Positions 9,575 through 20,505 of a stretch of 64,000 nt of DNA are shown here, piece after piece. The notes below the pieces were generated by a model, which was not told where the DNA came from, made no database searches, and saw only the letters and a list, made by a program, of their open reading frames with translations. A program made the translations under genes and the position numbers. Within the stretch, counting starts at the first letter, position 1. Each line of letters begins with the position of its first letter. Origin of the DNA: Elymus sibiricus (taxonomy: Eukaryota > Streptophyta > Magnoliopsida > Poales > Poaceae); assembly GCA_039707655.1 (NCBI GenBank), contig CM077676.1, positions 375,104,114-375,168,113 on the forward strand. The letters run 5' to 3'.

Positions 9575-12500
9575 TGTGACGACCCCGACTTAATCGTGCA
9601 CTAATCATACACGCAAATGCACACGATCAAGCCTAAGGACTCACTTGAAGATATCACAACACAACTCTAAACACAAATAAAAGTCATACAAGCTTTATAT
9701 TACAAGCCAGGGGCCTCGAGGGCTCGAATAGATAAGCTTGAGTCATACAAGCATCAGCGGAAGTATCAGATATCTGAGTACAGACATAAAAGTTAAACAG
9801 ATATGCCTTAAGAAGGCGGGGCAAAACAACGACAAAGATTGAAAGGCGCAGGCCTCCTGCCTGGGTGCCTCCTATCTACTCCTGGTCGGCGGCGGCCTCC
9901 ACGTAGTAGTACTCTCCACCAGAGGGGTAGTAGTAGTAGTCGTCGGCTGGGGCAGCTGGCTCCGGGGCTCCGTCATCTGGTCGCGGCAATCGGGCATGGG
10001 GAAAAAGGGAAGCAAAGCAACCGTGAGTACTCATCCAAAGTACTCGCAAGACTTACATCAGATCTATTCTACATATGCATCGGTATCAAAGAAGGGCTGT
10101 ATCAGTGGGCTGGACTGCAGAAATGCCAGAATGAAGAGAAAGGCCTAGCCTATCGAAGACTAGCATCTTCAGCGTCTTGCAGCATTAGAAGAGTGCAGAT
10201 TAGTACATAAATATAATAGTAGCATCAAGTAGCAACAACGCCCAGAGATCCTTCCTCGACCCCTGCGAGAAAGCGATCCCGGAGCTAACATATTCAAACC
10301 ATTTCTAGTTGTAGAAGATCGGGATATTTTCCGAGCGTCCTGTTACCGTGGACACGGCTATTCGAATAGATATACTTCCTTGCAGGGGTGCACCAACTTA
10401 CCCATCACGCTCGATTAACTCTGGCCGGACACACTTGCTCGGTCCATGCCCGGCCTCGGTTGATCGACACGTCGTAGCCCTACCTAGGCTTAACAGATAG
10501 GCCAGCACGCCGGTCTACATCCTAAGCACTTAGGGGTCTTGGGCCCATCGCCCTTTGCACTCTTGCGCGTTGCGAACGCGGCCGGTGAGTAGACCAAGCC
10601 CCCTTAATACAAGCGCAGGCTTTTCCAGTCCAACCCAGCGCACGCCGCTCAACTGCTGACGTCTGAAGAGCTTCGGCTGATACATACGACGCCGAGTGCC
10701 CATACTATTCCCGCGTGGTAGTTAGTGCGAAAAGGCCAGAGGCCTACTCCGATTACATATCCTAACCCATTAGTGCGTTGGGAGCTCGCGGTGACAAGCA
10801 GAGACTCACGATCATGTGACCCCGTCGCCCCGTCTCGTGGACTTACGGCAAGGGCCAGGAATGCCCAGCCGTGCCACGTATTCATCTCACGGGTACCCTC
10901 ATGGTCAACCCGACTCCACATCACTCGCGGGTACCCCTCGGGGTCGACCCGACTTTATCAGGTATCTGTGGTAAAATCAGAGTAACCGTGTGTCCATAAC
11001 ATCAATGAGGAATCACCCTCGTTGGATTTCCACTTGATGTACCCGTCAAGGTGAACCCGGAGGAATCACCCTCGATGGTATTCACACTTGCGGGGTTGCA
11101 CGACAGAAGCTTCATCGGAGGTGGTGAAAGAGGAATCACCCTTGGTACCCACAATCGACTAGCTGTACTACAGAGGCAACATCAGGAGTGAGATAAGAGG
11201 TATCACCCTCGGCACTTGATGGTAGCTCTGCAGAGTCAAGCACCTTAGGGGGGTGTGCGGTGATGTGCTGGTCTCAGCCCGTCGATCACCTCGATCGGGG
11301 CACTGGTAACTAAGCGGGGCAACTAGGACAAGGAAAAAGGGCCACAGATGGTTTACCAACCAACCTATACTAAGCATTTAGGATATCAGGTAAAGTACCA
11401 ATAGCAGTTTATAAAAACAGGCTACGCATGAGAATAGGTAATCGGACAATAACTGTAGCAATTCTAATGCAAGCATGAGGGAGAAAGAATAGGCGATATA
11501 GGCATGTTCAAGGGGGTTTGCTTGCCTGGAAGCTCTGCGGCAAAGGAGCGGTCGTCAACGGTGTAGTCGGACTCCGGAGCTGCATCGGTCACGGGGTCTA
11601 TCGGATAAGAAGAGGGGGAAGAAACAATAAATAAAGGCAAACAATGCAACACAGATGCATGGCATGACAATATGCAGTGCTGGTGGTGACCTAATGCAAT
11701 GCTACATGTCGCAGACGAAGCGGGACAATATCTGGGATATTATCCCGACGTTTAGGCAGATTTCGGTATACTGAACCGGAGGGGAAGATTCCATGTTCAG
11801 ATAGTTAGGAGTGATGGTCAAGCATTTTGACCATATATTCGGATTCGTCTCGTTTTTCTGATCAACTTTCATGTTGAAAACTTTTCGATCCGAGCTACGG
11901 TTGAATTTCTACGAATTTTCAAAGGTTTAAACCTTTTTCAAAAATTCTGGAATTAAATCTAATCCGAAAATAACCAGAAAAGGAAATACTACGTCAGCAC
12001 TACATCAGCATGACGTCAGCAAGTCAAACCCAGCTGTTTCAGGTCAAACCTAACAGCTGGGTCCCACCAGTCGGTGACACAGTGGACTAACAGAGATTAA
12101 AACTAACTAATTAGGTTAATTAGCACGTGGGCCCCACATGTCAGTGTCTATTAAGTTTAACTAATTAATTTTAATTATAAAACATTTAGTTAACGGGTGG
12201 GGCCCGCCTGTCAGCGTCACTGTGCTGCCACGTCAGCGCGTTGACTGGTCAGCGCAGTCAACTGGGGCCAGGGGGCCCACTGGCAGTGACCCAGGGGGTG
12301 GCCCCAGGTGTGCCAGCTCGGCGGCGGCCGGCGGCTTAACGCCGGCGACGCCAAACGCGGCGGAGGGCCACGGGCGCTCGCCGGAAAACGGCTACGCGCG
12401 GCCATTTCGCGCGCGCTCGCCCGCGTTCGAACGAGCGCTCGCCCGCGCATCGTTTGGTGGCGGTGGCCTGGCTGGAATCGGCTGGAAACGGCAACGGCGA

Positions 12501-13710
12501 GCGGCGGAGGCGGCGTCGGAGTTCGGGCGGTGGCGGTTTCGGCGCTAGGGGGCACGGCAAGAGCAACGAGCGGCGGCGTTCGACTCCTACACGTGCGCTG
12601 AGCACGACTACGAGCTCGGACGAGCTCAACAGCGAGTGATGCCACGGCGGCGAGCACGACGGCGGCGACGGGTACGGCCACGACGAATGCGGCGGCTACG
12701 ACGCGAAAGAAAAGAGGAGAAGGAGGGGATCCGGCGTGGTGCTCACCGTGGAGGCGCACGGTGGCCCGTTGACGGCTTAGGAGCAGCAGGATGCGGCGAA
12801 TCGACGGCGAGGTCGTCGGCGACCGAGGAGGAAGAAGAGGACGCCGAGCTCGAAGCAGTGGCTCCCGGCTCGCGCTCGAGGACGGGGACGAGGTACTCGA
12901 CGACGACGGAGACGTGGGACAAGGCGGCGAAGCGAGGCGAGGTCGGTGGCCGCGGGATCTCGGCGGCACGGCGATGGCGGCGTTCGGGTGAGCTCGCGCG
13001 CGGGCGAGAGAGGTGATGGAGAGGGGAAGGAGTGGATAGGGGAGGACGAGGGGGCCGAGGGGCGCGTCCTTATCCCCTCGCCCGGCCTCGGGCGTCGCCG
13101 TGTCGGCCATTCGCCGGTGCGCGCGCGCGCGGCCACGGCGGTGACGACACGCGGGGAGAGAGAGCGGGAGGAGGAAGAGAGAGAGAGAGAGCGCGGTGGG
13201 CTGGGCCGTGCACTGTGCACTTAGGCCCAGCCCACAGTAGAGTAGGGCATTTTTGCATTTTCTTTTCTGTTTTCATTTTACAGAAAGTTTTGCAAATAGA
13301 ATGAGCTGCTAAATGCAAGTAGTAAAATGTGAAACTTGTGCACAAAAATACTTTGCATTATACTGCACTGCCACAAAAAGTTTGGGCAATTTTGGAATCC
13401 ATTTGAATTTTTCAAAAATGGAAATGGCATTTAAATTGCTGTTTTTGCAGTGTTTTAAATGCTCTGGCCCATTTTGGCAAAATAGGTGATGTTGTTTTCC
13501 TGAACAGGAAATTGTTTTGGAATTTTTGCTACAACATGAACTATTTTCCAGAAATTTTTGAGCAACTTCAAATTTCACTTTGAATTTGAATTGAATTCAG
13601 TGGAGGAATTTGAAATGAGATATTAACCCACTTTGATTAAACATTGCAAATCACAGTAGCTTAGCATAATCATGATGGATCACTGTTGCTCATTACACAT
13701 GGGTGTTACA
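9575..13710 (-). repeat. 3' LTR of the large gypsy element (4.1 kb)
   Basis: This is the full-length copy of the LTR. A very GC-rich tract (12200-13230) produces long overlapping ORFs on both strands, but these do not keep their frame in the other LTR and are not genes. Compared with the right LTR it has an extra segment of about 1.07 kb (about 10440-11510), a 51-bp extra block near 12600-12660, and small indels and substitutions. Confidence 0.85.
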
Positions 13711-13750
13711 ATTCTCCTCCTCTAAAAGAAATTCTCGTCCCGAGAATTCA

Positions 13751-16700
13751 GGAGGTAGAAGGGAAAAGATCGGGGTATTCCTCGCGAAGACGATCCTTGC
13801 GTTCTCAAGTGGCTTCATCTTCTGTATGATTTGACCACTGCACTTTAAGGAACTTGGTTGTCTTCTGGCGGGTCCGACGTTCAGCTTGATCGAGAATGCG
13901 GATCGGATGCTCTTTATAAGATAGGTCATCTTGCAAATCGAGCAATTCATGATCCACTGCTCGATGCGGAGATTCCTTGAAGCAACGGCGAAGTTGCGAC
14001 ACATGGAAGACGTCGTGGATGTGAGAGAATTGCGGCGGCAACTCCAGTTTATATGCCACATGTCCACGCCTGGCGAGAATGCGGAAGGGGCCAATGTAGC
14101 GAGGAGCTAACTTGCCCTTGATTCCAAAGCGGTGAGTGCCCTTCATCGGAGTGACACGCAGATAAGCTTGCTCACCAGGTTGATAGATCGATCCCCAGTG
14201 TTTACGATCATAATTGCTCTTCTGGCGAGACTGAGCCGCTTTGAGATTTTCTCGAACAATACAGACTTGCTCTTCAGCGTGTTGGATAATATCCGGACCA
14301 ATGAGCGGCCGTTCCCCAGTTTCTGACCAATTCAGAGGGGTTCAACACTTACGTCCATAAAGTACCTCGAAGGGTGCCATTTTCAAGCTAGCTTGATAGT
14401 TGTTGTTGTAAGAGAATTTGGCATACGGGAGAGATTCCTCCCACTCCTTGCCAAATGATATAACACAAGCACACAGCATATCTTCAAGCACTTGATTGAC
14501 TCGTTCGACTTGGCCTTGGGACTGGGGGTGATAAGCTGAACTCCAGGTTATATGAGTTCCCATAGCCTCTTGGAAACTTGCCCAGAACTTAGAAGTGAAA
14601 AGGCTGCCATGATCTGAACTGATCTCCTTCGGAATACCGTGGAGTGATACAATTCTGGAGATATACAAATCTGCTAACTGACTAGCTGTGATTGTCTCCT
14701 TGACTGGCAGAAAGTGTGCAACTTTGGAGAGTTGATCAATGACGACAAGAATTGCATCATGACCTTTTTGTGACCTGGGAAGGCCAGTGATCAGATCCAT
14801 TTGCACTTTGTCCCATTTCCACTCGGGGATAGGGAGCGGTTGCAGAATTCCAGCAGGCTTCTGATGTTCTGCCTTAACGCGACGGCAAACGTCACATTCG
14901 GCAACATATCGAGCAATGTCTTGCTTCATTTTAGACCACCGGTATCTTTGACGGAGATCACGATACATCTTGGTGCTACCCGGATGAATAGACAGTGGTG
15001 TATCATGTGCCTCCTTCATGACTTTGTCGGTCATAAGTTCAAACCGAGGTACTACAATGCGATCTCTGAAATACAAAGTTCCATCTTCAGCAAGCGAGAA
15101 ATCTCTGTACTTCTCAAGGTCAAGATCTCTTTTCATCAGATCAACTTCAGCATCCTTTGCTTGCGCACGCTTAACAGCCTTCTCAAGATCTGGCTGTAAA
15201 ACAAGGGTATTAAGAGAACCCTGTGGAACGATGTGGAGGTTCAGCTTGCGTAGTTCTTCATACAGATGAGGTTGAGCTCGCTGAACCATGAGGTTGTTAC
15301 AATAGGACTTGCGGCTCAAGGCATCGGCCATCACATTAGCTTTGCCAGGGGTATAAGAAATACCGCAGTCATAGTCCGTAATCGTTTCCAACCATTGCTG
15401 TTGGCGGAGATTGAGATCCGGTTGAGTAAACAAATACTTCAGACTTTGATGATCAGTGTAGATCTCACATCGGTTACCGAGAAGGTAATGTCGCCACAGC
15501 TTCAATGCATATATCATTGCAGCTAGTTCAAGATCATGCACTGGATAATTCTCTTCATGAGGGCGCAACTGTCGGGAGGCATAGGCAATTACTCTGCGTT
15601 CTTGCATCAGGACACAGCCTAAACCTTGACGAGAGGCGTCGCAATAGATCACGAAGTCCTTGCGAGAATCCGGAGGAGCAAGCACTAGAGCAGAGGTCGG
15701 CTTGTCCTTGAGGGTCTGGAAACTCTCCTGACATTTGTCTGCCCACTCAAACTTAACGCCTTTGTGAAGCAGATTAGTCAGAGGCTTGGCAATCTTTGAG
15801 AAGTTCTCGACAAATCAACGACAATAGCTTGCGAGTCCGAGAAAACTCCTGACTTGCTTGACATTCTTCGGGGGAGTCCAGTCAAGAATAGCCTGAACTC
15901 GTTCTGGGTTAACAGCAATGCCATCCTTGGAAATCACATGACCAAGGTAGGTCACTTCGGATAACCAGAATTCAAACTTGGAATACTTGGCATATAGCTG
16001 GTGCTCTCGAAGCTTTTCCAGAACAAGACGAAGATGTTCATCCTTATTCTTGGAGAATACCAAGATATCATCCAGATAAACCACGACGAACTTGTCGAGG
16101 TAATCCATAAAGATATAATTCATTAGGCGGGAGAACGTTGCTGGAGCATTAGTTAAGCCGAATGACATGACAGTGTACTCATACGAGCCATAGCGAGTAA
16201 TAAAGGCAGTCTTGGGAATATCCTCTTTGCGGACGCGGATCTAATGATAACCCAACCTCAAGTCGAGTTTAGAGAACACTGATGATCCAGCAAGTTGATC
16301 ATACAGGTCATTAATTCGAGGAAGCGGATATTTGTTCTGAATGGTGGCTTGGTTGATAGGCCGGTAATCTTAGACCAATCGGTTCGTACCATCTTTCTTC
16401 TTGACAAAGAGAGAAGGTGCTCCCCAGGCAGAGGAACTTGGACGAATGAAACCCTTGTGAAGTGATTTGTCGAGTTCCTCCTTAAGCTCAATGAGTTCAT
16501 GCGGAGGCATCTTGTAGGGACGCTTCGCAATAGGAGTTGTGCCTAGTTTTAGGCCGATGACAAAATCGATAGCTCTAACAGGGGGTACTCCTGGAAGTTC
16601 TTCCGGAAAGACATCTTGGAAGTCGCAAACGACTGGAACGTTTTCGATCCCCTCAAGAGGAGAAGCGTTCAACGCATTCAGTGCATAAATCTGAGCCTCG

Positions 16701-18166
16701 GCATTTTGAACGATATGAGCATGGTAATTTACTAGCTCATCTGATGGGTGCAGGAGGTGTACAACTTTACTGGCACAATTGATCAAGGCGTAGTGAGCCT
16801 TCAACCAGTCCATTCCCAGAATGAGGTCAACTTTGGAAGACTTCAAAATAATAGAAAATGCATGGAAGTCCACCGCTTCAATTTCAATGGTAACATCGGG
16901 GTTGAACATAGAGGCTTGACATTGGCCCGCGGGAGTGTGTAACACTAACGGATGGTGCAATTTTTCATATTTAATGCCATGCATGAATGCAAACTCTTCT
17001 AATATGAAAGAATGCGATGCTCCTGAATCAAATAAAACAGATGCTGGTACTGAATTAACAAGAAGAGTACCCATCACAGTTTCTGGTTGATCTTGAGCTT
17101 CAGCCATGTTGACATGATATGCCTGCCCACGACCATATGAAGGTCTGGCATTATAGTTGCGAGGCTGATTATTGCCACGGCCATTACCACGGCCAGCAGG
17201 GGGAAGCACAAGCTGATTCTAACTCTGGGAGCAGTCTCTGGCACGGTGACCTGGATGGCCACACTTGAAACAGAGTCCATTGTCGGGACGGGGAGCAGGA
17301 GCTCGAGGCATTGGAGCTTGAGGTCTGAGATGCCTCGGAGGTGGAGGAGGCATACGTGGTGCAACATACGATGGCCTCGGAACATGAACAGTTGGACGAT
17401 ACATGCTGTTAGGGATCCATATGCGGCGCTTCTGGGAAGACGAGCTCGAAGATGAGCCCGCTTCACGGGTGCGCTTAAGAGCGTCCTTGTGATCCTTCAG
17501 ACCAGTCTCAACCTGTATAGCCTTGTTCACCAAGGTGGCGAAGTTGGCAAAGTCCTGTACCAGCAGTGCAAGCTTGATGTCAGGGTTGAGCCCTTCACGG
17601 AACTTCTCCTGTCTGCGAGCATCAGTAGTAATATCCTCTTCAGCATAGCGAGATAGTTCCAGAAATTCCCGCTGATAAGCTTCCACAGACTTGTTACCCT
17701 GGGTAAGGTTGCGGAACTCGCGCTTCTTCCAGTCCATAACTCCTTGCGGAATGTAACGGGCACGGAAAGCAGCTTTGAACTCCGCCCAGGTGATGATGGT
17801 TCCAGCAGCTAAGGTTTGCCTATGAGTGTCCCACCATTGGGCTGCGGGTCCTTTGAGGAAGTAGGAGGCGAAAGTGACGTAGTTGACAGGGGCCACATTC
17901 GCAGACTCCATCTCGAAAGCGATGTCACGGAGCCAATCATCAGTGTCAAGCGGCTGAACTGAGTTGTGGAAAATGGTTGGGTTCATGCGCACAAACTCTT
18001 GCAAGGTGATTGCGGCTGGCTGCTGGTTGGCATTGGGACGAGGAAACTGATCCATAAGTCCTTGCATGAACTGGCGGTGCATTTCGAATTGTTGCATCAT
18101 TGCAGCCATATAGTCGGGCGGTGGTGGATTGTTGGCACCACGGCCACGACCTGTGGGTCTAACCAT
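13751..18166 (-). pseudogene. Gag-pol polyprotein of the gypsy element, one frame with six nonsense codons
   Basis: From the ATG at 18166 to the final stop at 13751 a single reading frame (1,472 codons) carries every domain with no frameshift. Gag ends in the zinc knuckle CFKCGHPGHRARDC. Protease has the active-site motif DSGASHSF. Reverse transcriptase has [14 protein letters not shown]. RNase H has YCDASRQGLG and the ALKLWRHYLLG, YTDHQSLKYLF series. Integrase has an HHCC region (IHPGSTKMYRDL, CDVCRRVKAEH) and the DDE residues in MDLITGLP, SSDHGSLF and QGQVERVN. The tail after FHVSQLRRCF has a chromodomain-like end with KVQWSNH. In-frame stops lie at 17219-17221 (TAG), 16370-16372 (TAA), 16241-16243 (TAG), 15815-15817 (TGA), 14342-14344 (TGA) and 13805-13807 (TGA). 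All are one transition away from Gln, Arg or Trp codons. The copy cannot make a complete polyprotein. Confidence 0.85.
17219..18166 (-). CDS. Gag of the gypsy element (open from start to zinc knuckle)
   Basis: The gag section is the longest intact piece upstream of pol. The ATG at 18166 (MVRPTGRGRG) is preferred over the upstream ATG at 18304 because the protein resembles Tekay-type gag from there on. It includes a proline-rich start, capsid-like segments (FLKGPAAQWWDTHRQTL, FRARYIPQGVMDWKKREFRN and LTQGNKSVEAYQREFLELSR), a basic serine-rich linker and a CX2CX4HX4C zinc knuckle five residues before the stop. The TAG stop separates it in frame from protease, where related elements usually read through, so it is probably a CAG-to-TAG mutation. 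The product would package element RNA. Confidence 0.75.
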   Translation of the reverse strand: MVRPTGRGRGANNPPPPDYMAAMMQQFEMHRQFMQGLMDQFPRPNANQQPAAITLQEFVRMNPTIFHNSVQPLDTDDWLRDIAFEMESANVAPVNYVTFASYFLKGPAAQWWDTHRQTLAAGTIITWAEFKAAFRARYIPQGVMDWKKREFRNLTQGNKSVEAYQREFLELSRYAEEDITTDARRQEKFREGLNPDIKLALLVQDFANFATLVNKAIQVETGLKDHKDALKRTREAGSSSSSSSQKRRIWIPNSMYRPTVHVPRPSYVAPRMPPPPPRHLRPQAPMPRAPAPRPDNGLCFKCGHPGHRARDCSQS

Positions 18167-18415
18167 CCTGCTAAAATTTAACAGGGGGTAGTTTAGCAAC
18201 GAGCATTGCAGAAGTATGGATTCATTCATGAAGTAATCACGCACAACAAAAGGAAGTGCAATAGATACATCATCATAGTCAACAAGACATGCAGATCCAT
18301 ACATAGAGTCGGTTACAAGCCAGCGTTACAACAGCGAGAAGGAAAGCTAGACAACTAGGCGGCACGCAGGCACGCGGTGGAGGGATACAACAACGAGACA
18401 TAGCGATGTGCTACA

Positions 18416-19213
18416 TCAACGTCTGAGAAAACCACTGAAGCCAGGCAGCTGCAGGTGACGACGCAGGGTACCCTCGATGTAAGGATCCTGCGCTCCGTGA
18501 ACACTCTGGTGCAGAACCTGGTCCCAAACTGGAAGAAGAGAACCACGTGGAGGAGTAAGACCTCCAACAGCAGGCCACTCCAGACCTGGTGGCATCTCCG
18601 TCCTGCGCGGGTAAAGAATGTACTCTGGGTGCATCCGTGCACTGACTGCTGGTAGCAACTGTGTCAGAGCGTCGTAAAGACGAGCACGAGTAGCGTACAA
18701 CTCGACAGCAAGAGCTCGAGCAGTGCGGTCCAGAGCCTGAGTGTACTGTACCAAAACCTGCGGGTCATAGCGACACAGCACGTAAGGAGTACAGACAGCA
18801 ATGTAATATCCAGTCTCATCGCCAGCGGGGGTATACGGGATATATCTGAAAGCAGTCTCCTCCAAGCGACTGTTGTGCTCTCCACGGAGACGGGCAATAG
18901 CAGTATAGGCAGCATCATGGACGGCCATATCAACAGTCACTCCAACACCATGAAAGGTGTGCAACTCAGTGATGGAGATGTCCTTCCGATCAAAGATGCG
19001 AACCACAGCATGGTACTGCTCCTGGTTGAACTCGCGGTAATCCTCGTAAACTGTGTACTCGGGGTACCAGCGATATCCTAGCCTGGTCAAGAGATCGACC
19101 AAGATGGCAGGGAACCCAGTCGCATCAAGAGCCATAGTGTGGCGTACGAGCTGTCTTGCAGGACGCATCTGAAACAAGAAGTGCAAGATGTCAAATGACA
19201 CTGTGAGAAGCAT
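18416..19213 (-). CDS. Extra ORF between the PBS and gag of the gypsy element
   Basis: An open frame of up to 265 residues lies upstream of gag, in the same direction and the same frame as gag. A likely start is the internal methionine of MRPARQLVRHTMALDATGFP, about 15 residues in. The protein is rich in Tyr, Arg and Leu (RLGYRWYPEYTVYEDYREFN, IARLRGEHNSRLEETAFRYI). It has no zinc knuckle, protease or polymerase motif and I do not recognise its fold. It is open over its whole length although gag-pol has six stops, so either it stayed under constraint longer or this is chance. The CACTA element sits about 260 bp upstream. Leader ORFs are known in some grass gypsy elements; function unknown. 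Confidence 0.55.
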   Translation of the reverse strand: MLLTVSFDILHFLFQMRPARQLVRHTMALDATGFPAILVDLLTRLGYRWYPEYTVYEDYREFNQEQYHAVVRIFDRKDISITELHTFHGVGVTVDMAVHDAAYTAIARLRGEHNSRLEETAFRYIPYTPAGDETGYYIAVCTPYVLCRYDPQVLVQYTQALDRTARALAVELYATRARLYDALTQLLPAVSARMHPEYILYPRRTEMPPGLEWPAVGGLTPPRGSLLPVWDQVLHQSVHGAQDPYIEGTLRRHLQLPGFSGFLRR

Positions 19214-19472
19214 AAGATGGCATTGGAAAGAAATGTTTGCAGATAATCCAGCTCTCCGGGTGAATGTGATTACGAGAACCTAATGGCGGTGTTAGCAAAA
19301 TCATTAACCCGAAAAGAAGAGAGAACAGAATCCCAGAGTAAAGGAGAGGAATAAAAGATCCTAATACCACCCATTGGCGACGTGGGCCCGTAAGCCACAC
19401 AGTCATGTTAGTAAAACAGTTTTGCAAAGACTAGACTCAACTTCGGCCAAGGAGTTGGAAAGGGGGTTCCTA

Positions 19473-19800
19473 CACTACTAGGAAAAGGCCTGTTAGTGGC
19501 GCACCTGTTTTGGCCATTAATGGCGCACTATAGGTGCGCCACTATCATCACGCCACTAGTAACAAGTACTAATGGCGCACCCCTGGTGCGCCATTAGTAT
19601 ACCAGACAATAGTGGCGCACCTGGCAGTGCGCCATTACTATGTCCCCTGGTGCGCCATTACTATGCCTCCCAGGGGGCCATATTTACCTTGTGCTCTGGG
19701 TTACTAATGGCGCACTTCTAGATAATGCGCCACTAGTGTGTTTATTGCAGTGCGCCACTAAAGTGCAGTGTGGTGCGCCACTAGTATGAATATTAGGAAT
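19473..19800. repeat. CACTA subterminal repeats, 3' end
   Basis: At least seven copies of (A/G)TGGCGCAC or its inverse GTGCGCCA(T/C)TA alternate as inverted pairs about 12-20 bp apart. Such subterminal repeats are the binding sites of TNPA-type proteins in En/Spm elements. Confidence 0.85.
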
Positions 19801-20005
19801 TTTTTTTTCTTTTCTGATATTTGCACAGGTTACAAAATATATTACTGCACAGAATATAGACAGCACAACATATAAACAGCAGATTTATCGAATACAATAG
19901 AAGATTAGTCTCCGAATTCAAAATACCGAACAAAGTTAGAACATTACAAGTCTCGAGACCGCGAGTAGCGAGTTTGTCTTCACATTACAAGTCGATATCG
20001 ATCAT

Positions 20006-20260
20006 CTAAACTACCATCACATAGAAGAGAGCTGCGGTCATCACGATGAGCATCATCGCGATGAAACTAGTCTTCATCCGGTTCCTCCAACGCTCCCTCC
20101 TCTCTCCCGCTAGATAGCGCGCGTATCTAGCTTCCGCCTCCGCCCTAGTGGTGTACCCTTTGTAACTGTTACCGCTGAAACGGTGAACCTGTGTCCAACA
20201 CTCCTCCCAGTCGTCGTAGACTCCGGGAACCTTACCCTTGTACACGACATACCACGGCAT
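20006..20260 (-). CDS. RNase H1 N-terminal (hybrid-binding) domain protein with C-terminal membrane segment, CACTA-encoded
   Basis: A frame of 84 residues begins MPWYVVYKGKVPGVYDDWEE and continues CWTQVHRFSGNSYKGYTTRA, EAEARYARYL. This is the pattern of the small N-terminal domain of RNase H1 (also called caulimovirus viroplasmin domain), which binds RNA/DNA hybrids. The core Tyr, Trp, Gly-Lys-Pro-Gly, Phe-Ser-Gly and Tyr-Lys-Gly residues are present. No catalytic RNase H domain follows. Instead residues 64-84 form a hydrophobic segment (SFIAMMLIVMTAALFYVMVV), a likely tail anchor. The ORF is complete with its own ATG and lies about 250 bp downstream of the Ulp1-like exon on the same strand, so it may be a separate gene or a last exon. 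It is inside the CACTA termini. Role unknown. Confidence 0.65.
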   Translation of the reverse strand: MPWYVVYKGKVPGVYDDWEECWTQVHRFSGNSYKGYTTRAEAEARYARYLAGERRERWRNRMKTSFIAMMLIVMTAALFYVMVV

Positions 20261-20505
20261 CTCTATGCACTAGACAAACAAAACGTTAGTAGCAATTCAC
20301 AGACAATACGTAAGCAATATATAAGTATGCAACAAAAGGATCGGAAGAGAAAAGCAACACATTAATAGCACGATTCATGGTCCTACTAATAAATAGCATC
20401 GATTACATATAAGTTGAACGACTGTCCAAACTAAAGAGACATACAAGTTCATTAAAGTTTAATTACAACATGAGCTAATCGATATTTCAGAACTACATAG
20501 CATCA

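Noticed and set aside
12217..13110. Long minus-strand ORF (297 codons) in the left gypsy LTR
   Set aside because: It lies in a GC-rich LTR tract with long frames on both strands. The homologous part of the right LTR (31626-32556) breaks and shifts the frame, so it is not conserved as a protein.
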